Shown: piece after piece, positions 18,281-27,719 of the stretch | Numbering within the stretch: the stretch's first letter is position 1 | How the letters are laid out: the number at the start of each line of letters is the position of its first letter | Assembly: GCF_029873255.1 (NCBI RefSeq) | Contig: NZ_CP123622.1 | Span: 434,501 to 498,500 of the forward strand | From: Pigmentibacter sp. JX0631 | GTDB taxonomy: Bacteria > Bdellovibrionota_B > Oligoflexia > Silvanigrellales > Silvanigrellaceae | Direction of reading: 5' to 3' | Length of the DNA: 64,000 bases | Made by a program: the position numbers and the translations under genes | The notes under the pieces: model-generated | The model's input: only the letters and a program-made list of their open reading frames with translations | What the model was told of the DNA's origin: nothing | The model's database searches: none

Positions 18281-19330
18281 ATGGAAAATTTGCAGTCACA
18301 TGAACGGATTGGTTTAACTGGTGCCTCAAGCTTTTTAACTGGCTTAGTGTTAAAGCGGTTAGCATCTTTAGCAAGCATAAAAGAAATTCATATTTTTGAT
18401 ATCAAGCCTCCTACAGTAACATCAACAAAATTCATCTTTCATAGAGTAGATCTTACCAAGGATGAGGCAAGTGAAAATATAGCTGCTGTATTAATAGAAA
18501 ATAAGGTTACAGCATTTATCCATGGAGCACTTTTTTCTGGACCCACTAGAAGAAAATCATATCATCATGAAGTAGAATCTATCGGGACGTTTCATGTTTT
18601 AAATGCAATGGCAGAAGCTAAAATAAAAAAACTAGTTGTACACGGGGCAACATTTGTCTACGGAGCGCATCCTAAAAATCCAAATTTTATTCATGAAGAT
18701 TATTCTCTCATTTCACAAGGTCCGCATTTTGTTAGAACTCGTGTTGACGTTGAAAACCAAATTCAAGATTTCATTTATAATTATCCAGAATGCGCCGTAA
18801 CTATTTTAAGATTTGCGCCAATTCTAGGACCTAATTCAACCAATATTCGTGCGCGTTACTTTTTTGCAGGTATTATTCCAAAAGTTTTAGGTTACGATCC
18901 TCTTGTGCAATTTATCCATGAAGATGATGCTGTGCGAGCACAATTAGCCGCTTTATCTGCAAATATATCCGGTGTATTTAATATTGTTGGAAGAGGTGTA
19001 CTTCCTTTAAGTACAGGAGTGCATATGTCTGGTAAAATTCCTGTACCCTTTATTTCACCTATGTGCCGTTCGTTTTTTGCAGCTGGTTATGCTTCGCGTA
19101 TTTGGGAACTTCCAGCAGAAATTGTCCCATTTTTCCAATATATTTGTGTTGCAGATGGAAAAAAAGCTGCAGATCTCCTTGGATTTATTCCTAAATACTC
19201 CAGTAGACAAGCGCTAAAATCAATGATTGAAGCAAATCGCTTAAGAAAAATAGGTTTCTCAATGCCATCTTCTTCATTAGGTGAAGATGTAGCTTATGCT
19301 ACTTCGCAAGGGTTTCAACAAATTTTCTAA
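18281..19330 (+). CDS. NAD-dependent epimerase/dehydratase-like SDR
   Basis: A 349-aa extended short-chain dehydrogenase/reductase. The N-terminus has a Rossmann strand-loop (RIGLTGASSFLTGLVLKRL) and IHIFDIKPP for the cofactor ribose. The expected catalytic Tyr-x3-Lys is not obvious: the usual place reads PHFVRTRVDVENQ, with Val and Arg where Tyr and Lys are normal. It may therefore be a binding or atypical member. It is the first gene of a plus-strand unit with the acyltransferase and the ParA-like gene, with gaps of under 15 bases, so it probably serves lipid or surface metabolism together with them. Confidence 0.8.
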   Translation: MENLQSHERIGLTGASSFLTGLVLKRLASLASIKEIHIFDIKPPTVTSTKFIFHRVDLTKDEASENIAAVLIENKVTAFIHGALFSGPTRRKSYHHEVESIGTFHVLNAMAEAKIKKLVVHGATFVYGAHPKNPNFIHEDYSLISQGPHFVRTRVDVENQIQDFIYNYPECAVTILRFAPILGPNSTNIRARYFFAGIIPKVLGYDPLVQFIHEDDAVRAQLAALSANISGVFNIVGRGVLPLSTGVHMSGKIPVPFISPMCRSFFAAGYASRIWELPAEIVPFFQYICVADGKKAADLLGFIPKYSSRQALKSMIEANRLRKIGFSMPSSSLGEDVAYATSQGFQQIF

Positions 19331-19343
19331 GGATAAAAAATGT

Positions 19344-20468
19344 ATGGCTATGAATCTTAATGAGAAGCATCAACAGCAAAGTTCAAATGAAAATTTGCAT
19401 CACTTTTCTAATCAAATATTCAATATTAGAAAATTGTTTGTTGATCAATTTAATCGAATAGAAAGAGATCTCCAAAGTAAATTTAATAATAATCAAGAAA
19501 AATTTGCAACGAAAGAAGAATTGTATAATGTTCTTGGTAAAATGCAAGAATTTAGACATGAAATAGAAAAAATTCTTACCATTCACGACGATCAAGGTAA
19601 CAGTGAAAAACCTACCGATGATTTAGTAAAGGGCTTAAACCCTTTTAATATTAGAAAAAAATATCATGAATTATCGTTAAGTTTACGAAGTGAAGAAGTA
19701 GATTCTTTTGGTTATGATCCCATTTTTGATCAATTTTTAAGACCACTATTAGATTTCTTTTATTTAAAATACTGGCGAGTTGAAACATATGGAATATCTA
19801 ATATTCCAGCCGAGGGACCTGCTTTATTAGTTGGAAACCATTCTGGAGGATTGCCTTATGATGCTACAATGTTAAAAGTGGCGATTCAAAAAGAACATCA
19901 CATGCATCGCGAATTAAGATTTATGGTTGAAGATTTTCTTTTTCATTTTCCATTTCTTGGTTCATTAATGAATAGGTTTGGCGGAGTAAGAGCCAGTCAA
20001 GAAAATGCGCAACAATTATTAGAAAATAATCAACCCGTAGTAGTCTTTCCTGAGGGTGTAAAAGGTCTCGGTAAATTATACAGAGATAAATATCATCTTG
20101 CACGATTTGGCCGTGGTGGATTTATTCGCTTGTGTTTAAGAACACGTGCTCCTTTAGTGCCTGTTGCATTTATCGGACCTGAGGAAATTCACCCTATGTT
20201 AGCTCGCGAAACTGTTTTCTCCCGCATGATAGGAGTTCCATATACGCCGATTACATGGACTTTCCCATGGTTAGGACCATTTGGTCTTATCCCCTTGCCT
20301 AGTAAATGGAGTATCCATATTTTACCACCAATTGATTTCAAAAATTTTGGCCCTGGTTCAGAAAAAGATCGTGTTTTAGTTTATAAAATGAGTAAAATGG
20401 TAAAGGAACAAATTCAAGATACAATAGTTGATAAATTAAAAAACAGGCGGAGCATTTGGTTTGGATAA
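19344..20468 (+). CDS. PlsC-type acyltransferase family protein
   Basis: A 374-aa protein whose C-terminal half is a lysophospholipid/glycerophosphate acyltransferase fold: LVGNHSGGLPYD (H-x6-D, as in the diacylglycerol/DAG-like subgroup; classical PlsC has H-x4-D), then FGGVRASQENAQQLL and VVFPEGVKGLGK. The N-terminal ~100 residues are a charged, probably coiled-coil region absent from ordinary PlsC. Start chosen at 19344 because AAGGA is about ten bases upstream; the in-frame ATG at 19296 is inside the previous gene. It is co-directional and very close to the SDR before and the ParA after. Confidence 0.85.
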   Translation: MAMNLNEKHQQQSSNENLHHFSNQIFNIRKLFVDQFNRIERDLQSKFNNNQEKFATKEELYNVLGKMQEFRHEIEKILTIHDDQGNSEKPTDDLVKGLNPFNIRKKYHELSLSLRSEEVDSFGYDPIFDQFLRPLLDFFYLKYWRVETYGISNIPAEGPALLVGNHSGGLPYDATMLKVAIQKEHHMHRELRFMVEDFLFHFPFLGSLMNRFGGVRASQENAQQLLENNQPVVVFPEGVKGLGKLYRDKYHLARFGRGGFIRLCLRTRAPLVPVAFIGPEEIHPMLARETVFSRMIGVPYTPITWTFPWLGPFGLIPLPSKWSIHILPPIDFKNFGPGSEKDRVLVYKMSKMVKEQIQDTIVDKLKNRRSIWFG

Positions 20469-20477
20469 GGGGATATT

Positions 20478-21299
20478 ATGTCACAAAAGATTAGAGTAAT
20501 TTATAATCAAAAAGGTGGTGTGGGAAAAACAACAATTGCTGTTAATTTAGCTGCCTGTGCTGCAATGAAAGGGAAAAGAACATTATTAATTGATTCTGAC
20601 CCACAAGGTAACGCTACTAGTTACATTTTGGGACATAATAATCAACCAGAAAAAACCCTTGCAGATTATTATGAGAGTTGCTTGCATATCAATATTTTTC
20701 GCCAATCCTTATTTGATTATATAATCCATAAAACAAATATTCCAAATCTACATCTTATTGCTTGTAATCGAGAACTAGAAGAACTAAGAACAAAACTTGA
20801 AAATAAGCATAAAATAATGAAATTAAAAGATGGTCTAAAAAATAATACCTACGATCATGTTTATATTGATCCTCCACCTGCTAACGATTTTTTTAGTTTA
20901 GCCTGCCTAATTGCAGCTACAGAAATTATCATTCCAATAGATTGTGATGCATTTAGCATCAAAGCAGCCCACGAAATTAAAAATACAATTGAAGAAGTGA
21001 AGCAAGATCACAATCCGAATTTATTAATCCGAGGAATGATAGTAAATCAATTTCAAAAAGGAACTAAACATTCGGCAGGTATCCTTCAAGATCTGCGGAA
21101 AGTTGGTTTTGATATTATTGAACCATTTATCCCAACGAGTATAAAAGTAAGGGAATCTCATTCTGAAGTAAAACCAATTGTACTTGGACATCAAGATCAC
21201 ACTGTGAGCCAAGCTTTCGTAAATATTTTTAATAATATAGAAAATTTATCAAATAAAAATGAGAAAAAGAAAAACTATGAATTAGATACTAGCATTTAA
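20478..21299 (+). CDS. ParA-family ATPase
   Basis: A 273-aa ATPase with the deviant Walker A of the ParA/Soj/MinD group (YNQKGGVGKTT, with K12 as signature lysine and K17 as P-loop lysine). A LLIDSDPQGN switch region (D39, D41) and a hydrophobic DPPPANDFFSLAC stretch follow. These proteins position DNA or protein cargo by nucleoid oscillation. No ParB, parS or chromosome-origin genes lie next to it. It follows a membrane-lipid acyltransferase instead, so it is more likely a positioning ATPase for another cargo than the chromosomal ParA. GGGG lies just before the ATG. Confidence 0.86.
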   Translation: MSQKIRVIYNQKGGVGKTTIAVNLAACAAMKGKRTLLIDSDPQGNATSYILGHNNQPEKTLADYYESCLHINIFRQSLFDYIIHKTNIPNLHLIACNRELEELRTKLENKHKIMKLKDGLKNNTYDHVYIDPPPANDFFSLACLIAATEIIIPIDCDAFSIKAAHEIKNTIEEVKQDHNPNLLIRGMIVNQFQKGTKHSAGILQDLRKVGFDIIEPFIPTSIKVRESHSEVKPIVLGHQDHTVSQAFVNIFNNIENLSNKNEKKKNYELDTSI

Positions 21300-21300
21300 A

Positions 21301-21975
21301 TTAATTTATTTCTAATAGAACTTTTACTTTTATTTTTTTTGAGAATTTTTTATCTGTTTCTGAAACTGCCAGAACTTCAAATTCACCAAAATAAATTCCG
21401 ACAGGTAATCTAATATTTTTTTCTTTATCAAAATCGATAAAAAGAGCCGCCTGATTTTCTGTGTAAAAAGTAGCAAAATTATTTATAGAAGAATTAAATC
21501 CATATCCTAAATATCTTTGCGCAAATAAAAATACATCATAAAATCCCGTACCATTTTTATTCATTAATTTTATTTTTAATTCTGTTCCAACTTTTTCTTG
21601 AAATATCTCATTTTGTTCATGGAATGTTTTTTGTGGACCAATTCCAAATGGTTGAATGGGAACAATAAATGCGACAGGTCCATCTTTCATATCAGCTGCA
21701 ATATTTGGAGTAAAAAATAATTGTGAATTGTAGTTATCCCCATTTTTTTTAACTATTAAACATTCATTTGCATAAATTGTTTGAGCACAATCTTGTTCGG
21801 TAATATTTGATGGAAAGCCATTTATGTGCGTCACATTTAAAGAAGTTTCACCTTGAGTTGTTTCCCCATTTTTTGAAGAAAAATGTATTTTTTTACCACA
21901 TCCAGCAAGTACAAGTATGCTGAATAAAACGAATAAAATATATTTTTTATCTTGTGGTTGAAAAAACCTTAGCAT
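21301..21975 (-). CDS. Predicted lipoprotein, unknown
   Basis: A 224-aa protein with an N-terminal membrane signal and lipobox (LVLAGCGKK, Cys near residue 26). The mature part is mainly beta-rich with four short Ile/Val strands and no recognised domain. AGAGG lies nine bases before the ATG. It is convergent with parA (one base between the stops). A 10-bp inverted repeat in the gap on the kinase side may end the kinase transcript. Function unknown. Confidence 0.72.
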   Translation of the reverse strand: MLRFFQPQDKKYILFVLFSILVLAGCGKKIHFSSKNGETTQGETSLNVTHINGFPSNITEQDCAQTIYANECLIVKKNGDNYNSQLFFTPNIAADMKDGPVAFIVPIQPFGIGPQKTFHEQNEIFQEKVGTELKIKLMNKNGTGFYDVFLFAQRYLGYGFNSSINNFATFYTENQAALFIDFDKEKNIRLPVGIYFGEFEVLAVSETDKKFSKKIKVKVLLEIN

Positions 21976-22019
21976 GACTAATGCCTCTAATATTTTTTAA
22001 TCAATAATATCAATATGTT

Positions 22020-22045
22020 GAAAAGTAGAGAAAAATCTACTTTTC
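22020..22045. terminator. Hairpin between kinase and lipoprotein genes
   Basis: GAAAAGTAGA at 22020-22029 pairs with TCTACTTTTC at 22036-22045 (10-bp stem, 6-base loop). It lies downstream of the minus-strand kinase. Neither strand has a strong T run after it, so terminator activity is uncertain. Confidence 0.5.
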
Positions 22046-22134
22046 ACCCTTAATAACACAACTAGGTTTACAGAATGATGAAATTGATATTAAATTTGGC
22101 CGCAAAAAGAAATTAATGTAATATATTTAATAAC

Positions 22135-24696
22135 TTATGCACTTTTAAACATTACTAACTTAGCATCTTTACTTATTGAATACTTTACATAATTTTTTGG
22201 AATGAAGAGTTGAAATCTTGAGCCTAGGTCAGTTTTTGAGATTATACTACATTTTATGTTGTATTTTTCGCATGAATTTCTTACTGCGTCTAATCCTATT
22301 CCTCGACCACTTAATTCAGAAATTTCCTCTTTGGTTGAAAAACCTGGAGCAAATAGTAAATCAATAACTTCATCTTCACTACACTGCTCATATGTTTTGC
22401 TAATTAATTTTTTCGCAAAAGCTAATTCATACACTTTTTTTGTATTTACACCTCTTCCATCGTCAACAATTTGGATAAGGAAAGCTTCATTATTTTCTTC
22501 ATATTTTAATTCTAAAATACCTGCTTCGTTTTTATTTTTTTCTAATCTTGAATTACAATCTTCTATTCCATGATCCAATGCATTTCTTAATGAATGAGTA
22601 AAAGCTTCTGATAGAGGAATACTAATTTTAGAGTCTAAATATAAATCCCACTCAGGAAGCTTTAATTCAATTTTTTTTCCCAGATTTTCAGCTATTTCAT
22701 TCAAAGTATCAGTAAAAGAAAAAAATAAATTTTTTAGACTAAAAAAGTTTTTATTTCTAAAATCTTCCATCCATTTAAGAATATTTTCTACAGTATTTAC
22801 CTTATTAAGCAATAACTTTTCCAAAATTTCTAGAGCATTTTTTTCAGCGTTATTTCCATTGCTTTTTTCATATAATTCTTTATAAATTTCTCGATAATTT
22901 TTATAAAGTAAATTCAAATTTATTAATTCTTGAGTATTTATCGTAAAACTATTTTTGTCTTTATTCACAAGTGATAATCTTATAGGTTCTAAAGTATCTT
23001 CTAAAATATGGACTTTTTTTGCTAGAAGTTTTAATCCAACACTTCTAGCAGATCCTTTCAAAGTATGTAAGTCTCTAAGCATGACTGAGGCATCAGCGTC
23101 TTTAATTGTTTCTTTATATATAGAAAAAGACTCAACTCTTGGATCATTTTCTTTATAAAAAGTCATTAAGTTTTCTGGTTTTGAATAAATATTTTCTTTT
23201 AAAATAGTTTCTTTCAAAGAGTTTTCTTCATCTTTAGCTGCTAGTGAAGCTCGTAAAGCTAAAATTTCTGTAATGTCCGATATGACAAAAATTATTTTTT
23301 GTATTTGATCATTAAAAAAAATAGGTGAGTATTTTAACGCTAATGTTTTATTTTTTCCATTAACCTCAATATTTACTAATTTTAGTAAATCGCTACTCGA
23401 TAAACTCCATTGAAAATCATCTGCATATTTTAGAACACCTAAGGTAAACAAATGGCGTGAATTTTCTTCATTATATTTATCAAGTTGGGAAAACAATATA
23501 TCTTTTATATCTTTTTGATATAATTCAGTTAATTCTAAAATCTTTAATGCAGCTGGTGAATATGTTCTTCCTATTATCAAATCTGGTGAAACTGTTAAAA
23601 CTCCATCTTCAAGATTGTCTAGTATTTCTTTTATTTCAGAATGAGCTAAAGCAAGTTCTTTAGTTCTTTCTTTAACACGTTCTTCTAGGAATTGATTTGC
23701 ATCTTCTAATTTATAGTTACTTACTTCTAATTTTTGATAAGTAATAAGTAAATAAACTGCTAATATATATAAAATAATACAACCCAATAAAGTAATAAGA
23801 ATGATACCAAAATTTATTCTTTCTAATGTCAAAAAACGATAAAATTTTAATCCAAATTTTTGCCCAAATTTATCTACATAATTTTCAGTATATAGATTTG
23901 ATAAAATCAATTTATTTTGTATATCTTTATCAATCCTTCTAAAGATATCTTTTTCTACTTTTTCCCCACTTAGTATAGTAGTTAAAGTAATTTCAACCTG
24001 TTTGCTCCACTGTTCATCCCCAAGTAATTGAGTTAAATCAGCGGTAACTCCAATTATACCGCGTAATTCACTCTTACTTTCATTAATATAGATAGGAATA
24101 AATAATTCAACAGCAACATTTCCATTTTCTAAAAGAAAAGTTTTAGAGGCCTGTATAGCTTTATATTTAATTACATAATCAATTGTATCTTTTTTGGTTT
24201 TATCAGAATTAATATCCCAGCCAAAATATGTGGTTTTCATCGCACCTGAATTTACAAATAAAATAGGTAAATAAAATTCACGAACTTCAGAAGTTTTTAT
24301 TTTAGAGTTTTCATCTTCACCACCTTCAAGAATATCATTACCTATTGCCATTTTTTTTAACTTTTTTTCAAAATCTTGCCTTTGATTTTTTTTAACATAA
24401 TCATAGAAATTTACATTTATTAAAAACAAATTCTTCTGCATTATTTCAGTTGCAAAATTTCCGAATTTATATTGATTCATATTTTGGTCAAGATAGGAAA
24501 ATGCATAAAACGCAGTAGAAATATCTTCCATTGCTTTTATACCTTGATTAAAGCTTTGTTTAATTCTTATTGTGTCAGTTTGAAAAACACTTTCTGCTAC
24601 ACTTATAGTATACTTCCATGCCCCGAAGAGAATCATAAAAATAATGCCACTGAGGGTTAATAAAGAAATATATTTTATTTTTTGTAATCTATTCAT
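22135..24696 (-). CDS. CHASE-PAS-Hpt-CheA-like sensor histidine kinase
   Basis: An 853-aa inner-membrane sensor. In order: TM1 at ~8-28; a periplasmic CHASE-like domain (about 40-290, with REFYLPILFVNSGAM and GWDINSD as in CHASE); TM2 at ~296-320; a coiled-coil linker; a PAS-like domain (~355-475); an Hpt/P1 domain with HTLKGSARS (H544); then a CheA-type HATPase with HSLRNALDHGIED (N box), DDGRGVN (G1) and ELSGRGIGLDAV (G2). There is no CheW-like P5 or receiver domain and no response regulator nearby, so its output is an orphan partner. Start 24696 chosen for AAGGAG six bases upstream; an upstream in-frame ATG exists at 24750. Confidence 0.88.
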   Translation of the reverse strand: MNRLQKIKYISLLTLSGIIFMILFGAWKYTISVAESVFQTDTIRIKQSFNQGIKAMEDISTAFYAFSYLDQNMNQYKFGNFATEIMQKNLFLINVNFYDYVKKNQRQDFEKKLKKMAIGNDILEGGEDENSKIKTSEVREFYLPILFVNSGAMKTTYFGWDINSDKTKKDTIDYVIKYKAIQASKTFLLENGNVAVELFIPIYINESKSELRGIIGVTADLTQLLGDEQWSKQVEITLTTILSGEKVEKDIFRRIDKDIQNKLILSNLYTENYVDKFGQKFGLKFYRFLTLERINFGIILITLLGCIILYILAVYLLITYQKLEVSNYKLEDANQFLEERVKERTKELALAHSEIKEILDNLEDGVLTVSPDLIIGRTYSPAALKILELTELYQKDIKDILFSQLDKYNEENSRHLFTLGVLKYADDFQWSLSSSDLLKLVNIEVNGKNKTLALKYSPIFFNDQIQKIIFVISDITEILALRASLAAKDEENSLKETILKENIYSKPENLMTFYKENDPRVESFSIYKETIKDADASVMLRDLHTLKGSARSVGLKLLAKKVHILEDTLEPIRLSLVNKDKNSFTINTQELINLNLLYKNYREIYKELYEKSNGNNAEKNALEILEKLLLNKVNTVENILKWMEDFRNKNFFSLKNLFFSFTDTLNEIAENLGKKIELKLPEWDLYLDSKISIPLSEAFTHSLRNALDHGIEDCNSRLEKNKNEAGILELKYEENNEAFLIQIVDDGRGVNTKKVYELAFAKKLISKTYEQCSEDEVIDLLFAPGFSTKEEISELSGRGIGLDAVRNSCEKYNIKCSIISKTDLGSRFQLFIPKNYVKYSISKDAKLVMFKSA

Positions 24697-24759
24697 GAAT
24701 TCTCCTTCAATACAGATATTTATAGTAATTAATTTTAGAAGAGTAATCATGTTTAATTT

Positions 24760-24792
24760 TTGACATTTTTAAATATTTACTTGGCATATAAT
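24760..24792 (+). promoter_or_regulatory. Possible promoter of bufferin-like gene
   Basis: TATAAT at 24787-24792 is a perfect -10 box 20 bases before the ATG at 24812. A TTGACA lies upstream at 24760-24765, but the spacing is 21, so I treat the -35 match as uncertain. An AAGGAG Shine-Dalgarno follows. Confidence 0.4.
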
Positions 24793-24811
24793 AAGAAAAA
24801 AGGAGATCCAG

Positions 24812-25177
24812 ATGGATTTATCAAAAAAAATGATACTAAATTCTGCCATTCTTGCGATTTCAACAAACGTTACTTTAATAAATGCACATGCGGCTCCACC
24901 TAAAAAAGGAGATTCGCATGTAGAATGTTTTGGAATAAATAGTTGTAAAGGAACTAATGGTTGCAGCGTCAGTGATGAACAAATTAAACTTGCAAACCAA
25001 AATTATAAGAATAAATATACTAAAAGTGTTAAAATTGATTGTTCAGGAATGTCAAATTGCAGTGCCAAAAATGGTTTTCTAGCATGGATTAGTAAAAATA
25101 ACGAAAAAGAATGCTTTGCCCTTGGTGGATTTATATTTACAAAAAACAATAATACTCTTAGCATAAAAGATAAGTAA
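24812..25177 (+). CDS. Cys-rich secreted peptide, bufferin-like (BufA2-type)
   Basis: A 121-aa protein with a signal peptide (cleavage around INAHAA at about 24-28) and two similar Cys-containing repeats: VECFGINSCKGTNGCSV and IDCSGMSNCSAKNGFL, ending ECFALGGFI. The C-x-G-x-N-x-C pattern with a final EC-A-GG resembles BufA2-type bufferins, secreted peptides whose thioamide-bearing cysteines bind copper. It lacks adjacent BufB (DUF692) and BufC genes in this window, so the modifying enzymes, if any, are elsewhere. Strong AAGGAG lies before the ATG. It converges on the HTTM operon 212 bases away. The family call rests on pattern recognition. Confidence 0.65.
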   Translation: MDLSKKMILNSAILAISTNVTLINAHAAPPKKGDSHVECFGINSCKGTNGCSVSDEQIKLANQNYKNKYTKSVKIDCSGMSNCSAKNGFLAWISKNNEKECFALGGFIFTKNNNTLSIKDK

Positions 25178-25389
25178 TTATTTAAAACAAAAAACAAGAT
25201 AAATATAAATGCGAACGATAAAAATCACAATCATTAAAATACTATTCCTCACTGCATTTAATAATACTCATGTATGCATAACTTCATCATTGCAAAAATT
25301 TTAATTAATTATTTTACTAGATTAAAAACAAATACGTTATGAAAAATTCTGGATAAATATAATACATTTCAATAAATATCGATACATCT
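25178..25389. other. Short AT-rich gap, nothing recognised
   Basis: About 210 bases between the convergent bufferin-like gene and the TPR gene. I see no hairpin with a T tract and no reading frame of note. Confidence 0.5.
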
Positions 25390-27711
25390 TTATTCTAATT
25401 TTTTTATAACAGAATTTCCAATTATTTTGTATGATAAATCACTAATATTTTTTTCCGCAATTTTAGAAGTTGGAACTAAATCTTGATACTGGCTATATAA
25501 AAAAATAGATCGCCAATTCTTTTCATAAAATTGATCTATTTGTGCCATTTTTAATAATGCCATATCTCTTAATGGGGGACCGTTTCTATATGCTTTTTCA
25601 AAGTGTGTATATGCTTTTTGGAATGAACCGATTTTTTCTTGCATATCACCTAAATTTATTTCTACTTTTGAGTCGTAGGGATCTATTTCATTCCTTAATT
25701 TTAGGAACCATTCATATGCTTCTTCTTTTTTTCCTAAAAACTCAGCTGTCCTTGCTCTTGTTTCATAGACTGCATATAAGTTTTCCAATGTAATAGCAGA
25801 TGGGTTTTTTGCATAAGCTTCTTCAGATAGTTTAATATAAAGGTTTGTTTCTTGGCTTAGGAGATTATAATTTTTTTCAAGATAAGGAATAAAACTACTA
25901 AATCTATACCATCTTGAATGAAGAATAATTTTCTCATGCTCTGTAAATTTAGTTGAAGAAATAATCTTCTCAATTATTTCTTTTCCAAGAAAGTACCAAT
26001 GCTTAACCTTTTCAAGCTCTTTATTTTTACCAAAATAACCTCCACACTGTATGCACATCATGAGTTTTAATCTTAAAGTTTCATCGCAATCAGGAAATTT
26101 TAAATATGCTTTATAGCATTTATCAAAATATTCTAAATCATTGCCTGAACGATAACTGAGAAGCAAATTAGTATATACCAAGTAACAATGATTTATATCC
26201 CAATTTTCTATATTCCATACCCATGAAGTTGCATTATTAGCATCTTTCTCTAGTCCTAAATAAAGCAATAAACGCGAATAGTAACATGCTTTTAATGAAT
26301 TACTTGATTTATTTTTGAGAAATTCCTGCAATGATTCAATTAAATTATTGCTACTATAAATTTGCATTATACTAAAATTTTGAATATCAAAAACACTAAA
26401 TTTATTCAATAAACCTATTTCTTGAAGCGCCGATATTGTCATCCTAGCTTTAAAATGATAGGGTTGAAGGCTTTGAAAATAACAACTTTCAAAAAACAAA
26501 TCTTTTTCAAGTTCAATTACATCTATAGCATTACTAATTTGTCTATACCAAAATGGAGAATTGCTATTTGTATCCTTTTCAAAGGACCATAAAGAAGGAT
26601 ACTTTTTATAAACATTACTTTGTTTTATTAAATCAAATAAATCATTTTCATTATATTTAAATGACTGATACTTATTATCAGTAGACCAAACTTTTTTTAA
26701 ATCAGAAGATAAATCGTCACAAAATTTATTACTAGATTCAATTTTTCTAATTTTTTCATAGCAAAAACTTTTTTCGCTAAAACCAATTGAATATGCAAAT
26801 TGATAAGAGTTTTTTGCAAGAGGGTACATTCCTAAATTCTCTTCTATCATACCTCTTAAAGTATGAACTGCTGAACAAAATGGATCTATTTCAATTAGCT
26901 TAGGTATAAAAAAAAGCGCTTGTTCATATTTATGAATAAGACAAAGTCTTGTACAGTAATAAAATAATAGCCTTCTAAGAGATTCTACTTCAAGATAATT
27001 TGTAAGAGATACTTCTAATGTTATTTTTTTAATTTGTTCGCTAAGTTCTATTAATTCAAGAAATCTCTCCGAGCAAAAGAAAAACAAAGACTGATATCTA
27101 AGTTTTCTTGCTTGAAAATAAATTTTATTGATAGATTCTGGCTCTTGCCATTCACTAATTTCCGCTTCAAGTAAATCTAATATTTTTCTGCTATCTATAT
27201 TTAAATTTTGACTATATGAATTCATAAGCAAAAATTTCATATGATATTTTACTTCATTTGTTTCAATTGCATCAATATTACTTTTACAAAATTTAAAATC
27301 TTTAGTATTTAAAACATATTTTTCTAAATAAATTAAATAACTTGCCCAATCTTGTATGGAACTTTTTTTTGATTTTAATAATTTTGATAGCTGTATTGAA
27401 TTTACTTTATATATTCCTAAGTAATATAAAAGACGAGTTTGGTAAAGACAAATTTCTTCGGGACATTGATCTTTAAAATTATCTTGTAAATAATTATTAA
27501 CAATTTTAATAGTATATTCATCATTAATCAATTTACAATTATCTTTATATTGCTCCCTTGTATTTGGATGCAAAACCATCGTTGCACCAAAATTATTATA
27601 TTTTTTTTGCTTTAACCAAAATGTAATTGCTTGTGAAGTAATATTATTCTCTAAATTTGAACTGAGATTTATAAATGGAGAAATAATTTTTTCTCGAAAT
27701 GTGATTAGCAT
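25390..27711 (-). CDS. Large TPR-repeat protein, HTTM operon
   Basis: A 773-aa, probably soluble protein. TPR-like helix pairs are visible near the C-terminus (EINLGDMQEKIGSFQKAYTHFEKAY, YEWFLKLRNEIDPYD) and in the middle (ALFFIPKLIEIDPFCSAVHTLRGMI, NLGMYPLAKNSYQFAYSIG). No signal peptide or catalytic motif is seen. Start at 27711 chosen because AGGTG lies five bases before it and it begins eight bases after the HTTM stop; the in-frame ATG at 27819 is inside the HTTM gene. As last gene of the operon it probably scaffolds or recruits the other products. Many leucines and tyrosines, low GC. Confidence 0.72.
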   Translation of the reverse strand: MLITFREKIISPFINLSSNLENNITSQAITFWLKQKKYNNFGATMVLHPNTREQYKDNCKLINDEYTIKIVNNYLQDNFKDQCPEEICLYQTRLLYYLGIYKVNSIQLSKLLKSKKSSIQDWASYLIYLEKYVLNTKDFKFCKSNIDAIETNEVKYHMKFLLMNSYSQNLNIDSRKILDLLEAEISEWQEPESINKIYFQARKLRYQSLFFFCSERFLELIELSEQIKKITLEVSLTNYLEVESLRRLLFYYCTRLCLIHKYEQALFFIPKLIEIDPFCSAVHTLRGMIEENLGMYPLAKNSYQFAYSIGFSEKSFCYEKIRKIESSNKFCDDLSSDLKKVWSTDNKYQSFKYNENDLFDLIKQSNVYKKYPSLWSFEKDTNSNSPFWYRQISNAIDVIELEKDLFFESCYFQSLQPYHFKARMTISALQEIGLLNKFSVFDIQNFSIMQIYSSNNLIESLQEFLKNKSSNSLKACYYSRLLLYLGLEKDANNATSWVWNIENWDINHCYLVYTNLLLSYRSGNDLEYFDKCYKAYLKFPDCDETLRLKLMMCIQCGGYFGKNKELEKVKHWYFLGKEIIEKIISSTKFTEHEKIILHSRWYRFSSFIPYLEKNYNLLSQETNLYIKLSEEAYAKNPSAITLENLYAVYETRARTAEFLGKKEEAYEWFLKLRNEIDPYDSKVEINLGDMQEKIGSFQKAYTHFEKAYRNGPPLRDMALLKMAQIDQFYEKNWRSIFLYSQYQDLVPTSKIAEKNISDLSYKIIGNSVIKKLE

Positions 27712-27719
27712 AAAATCAC

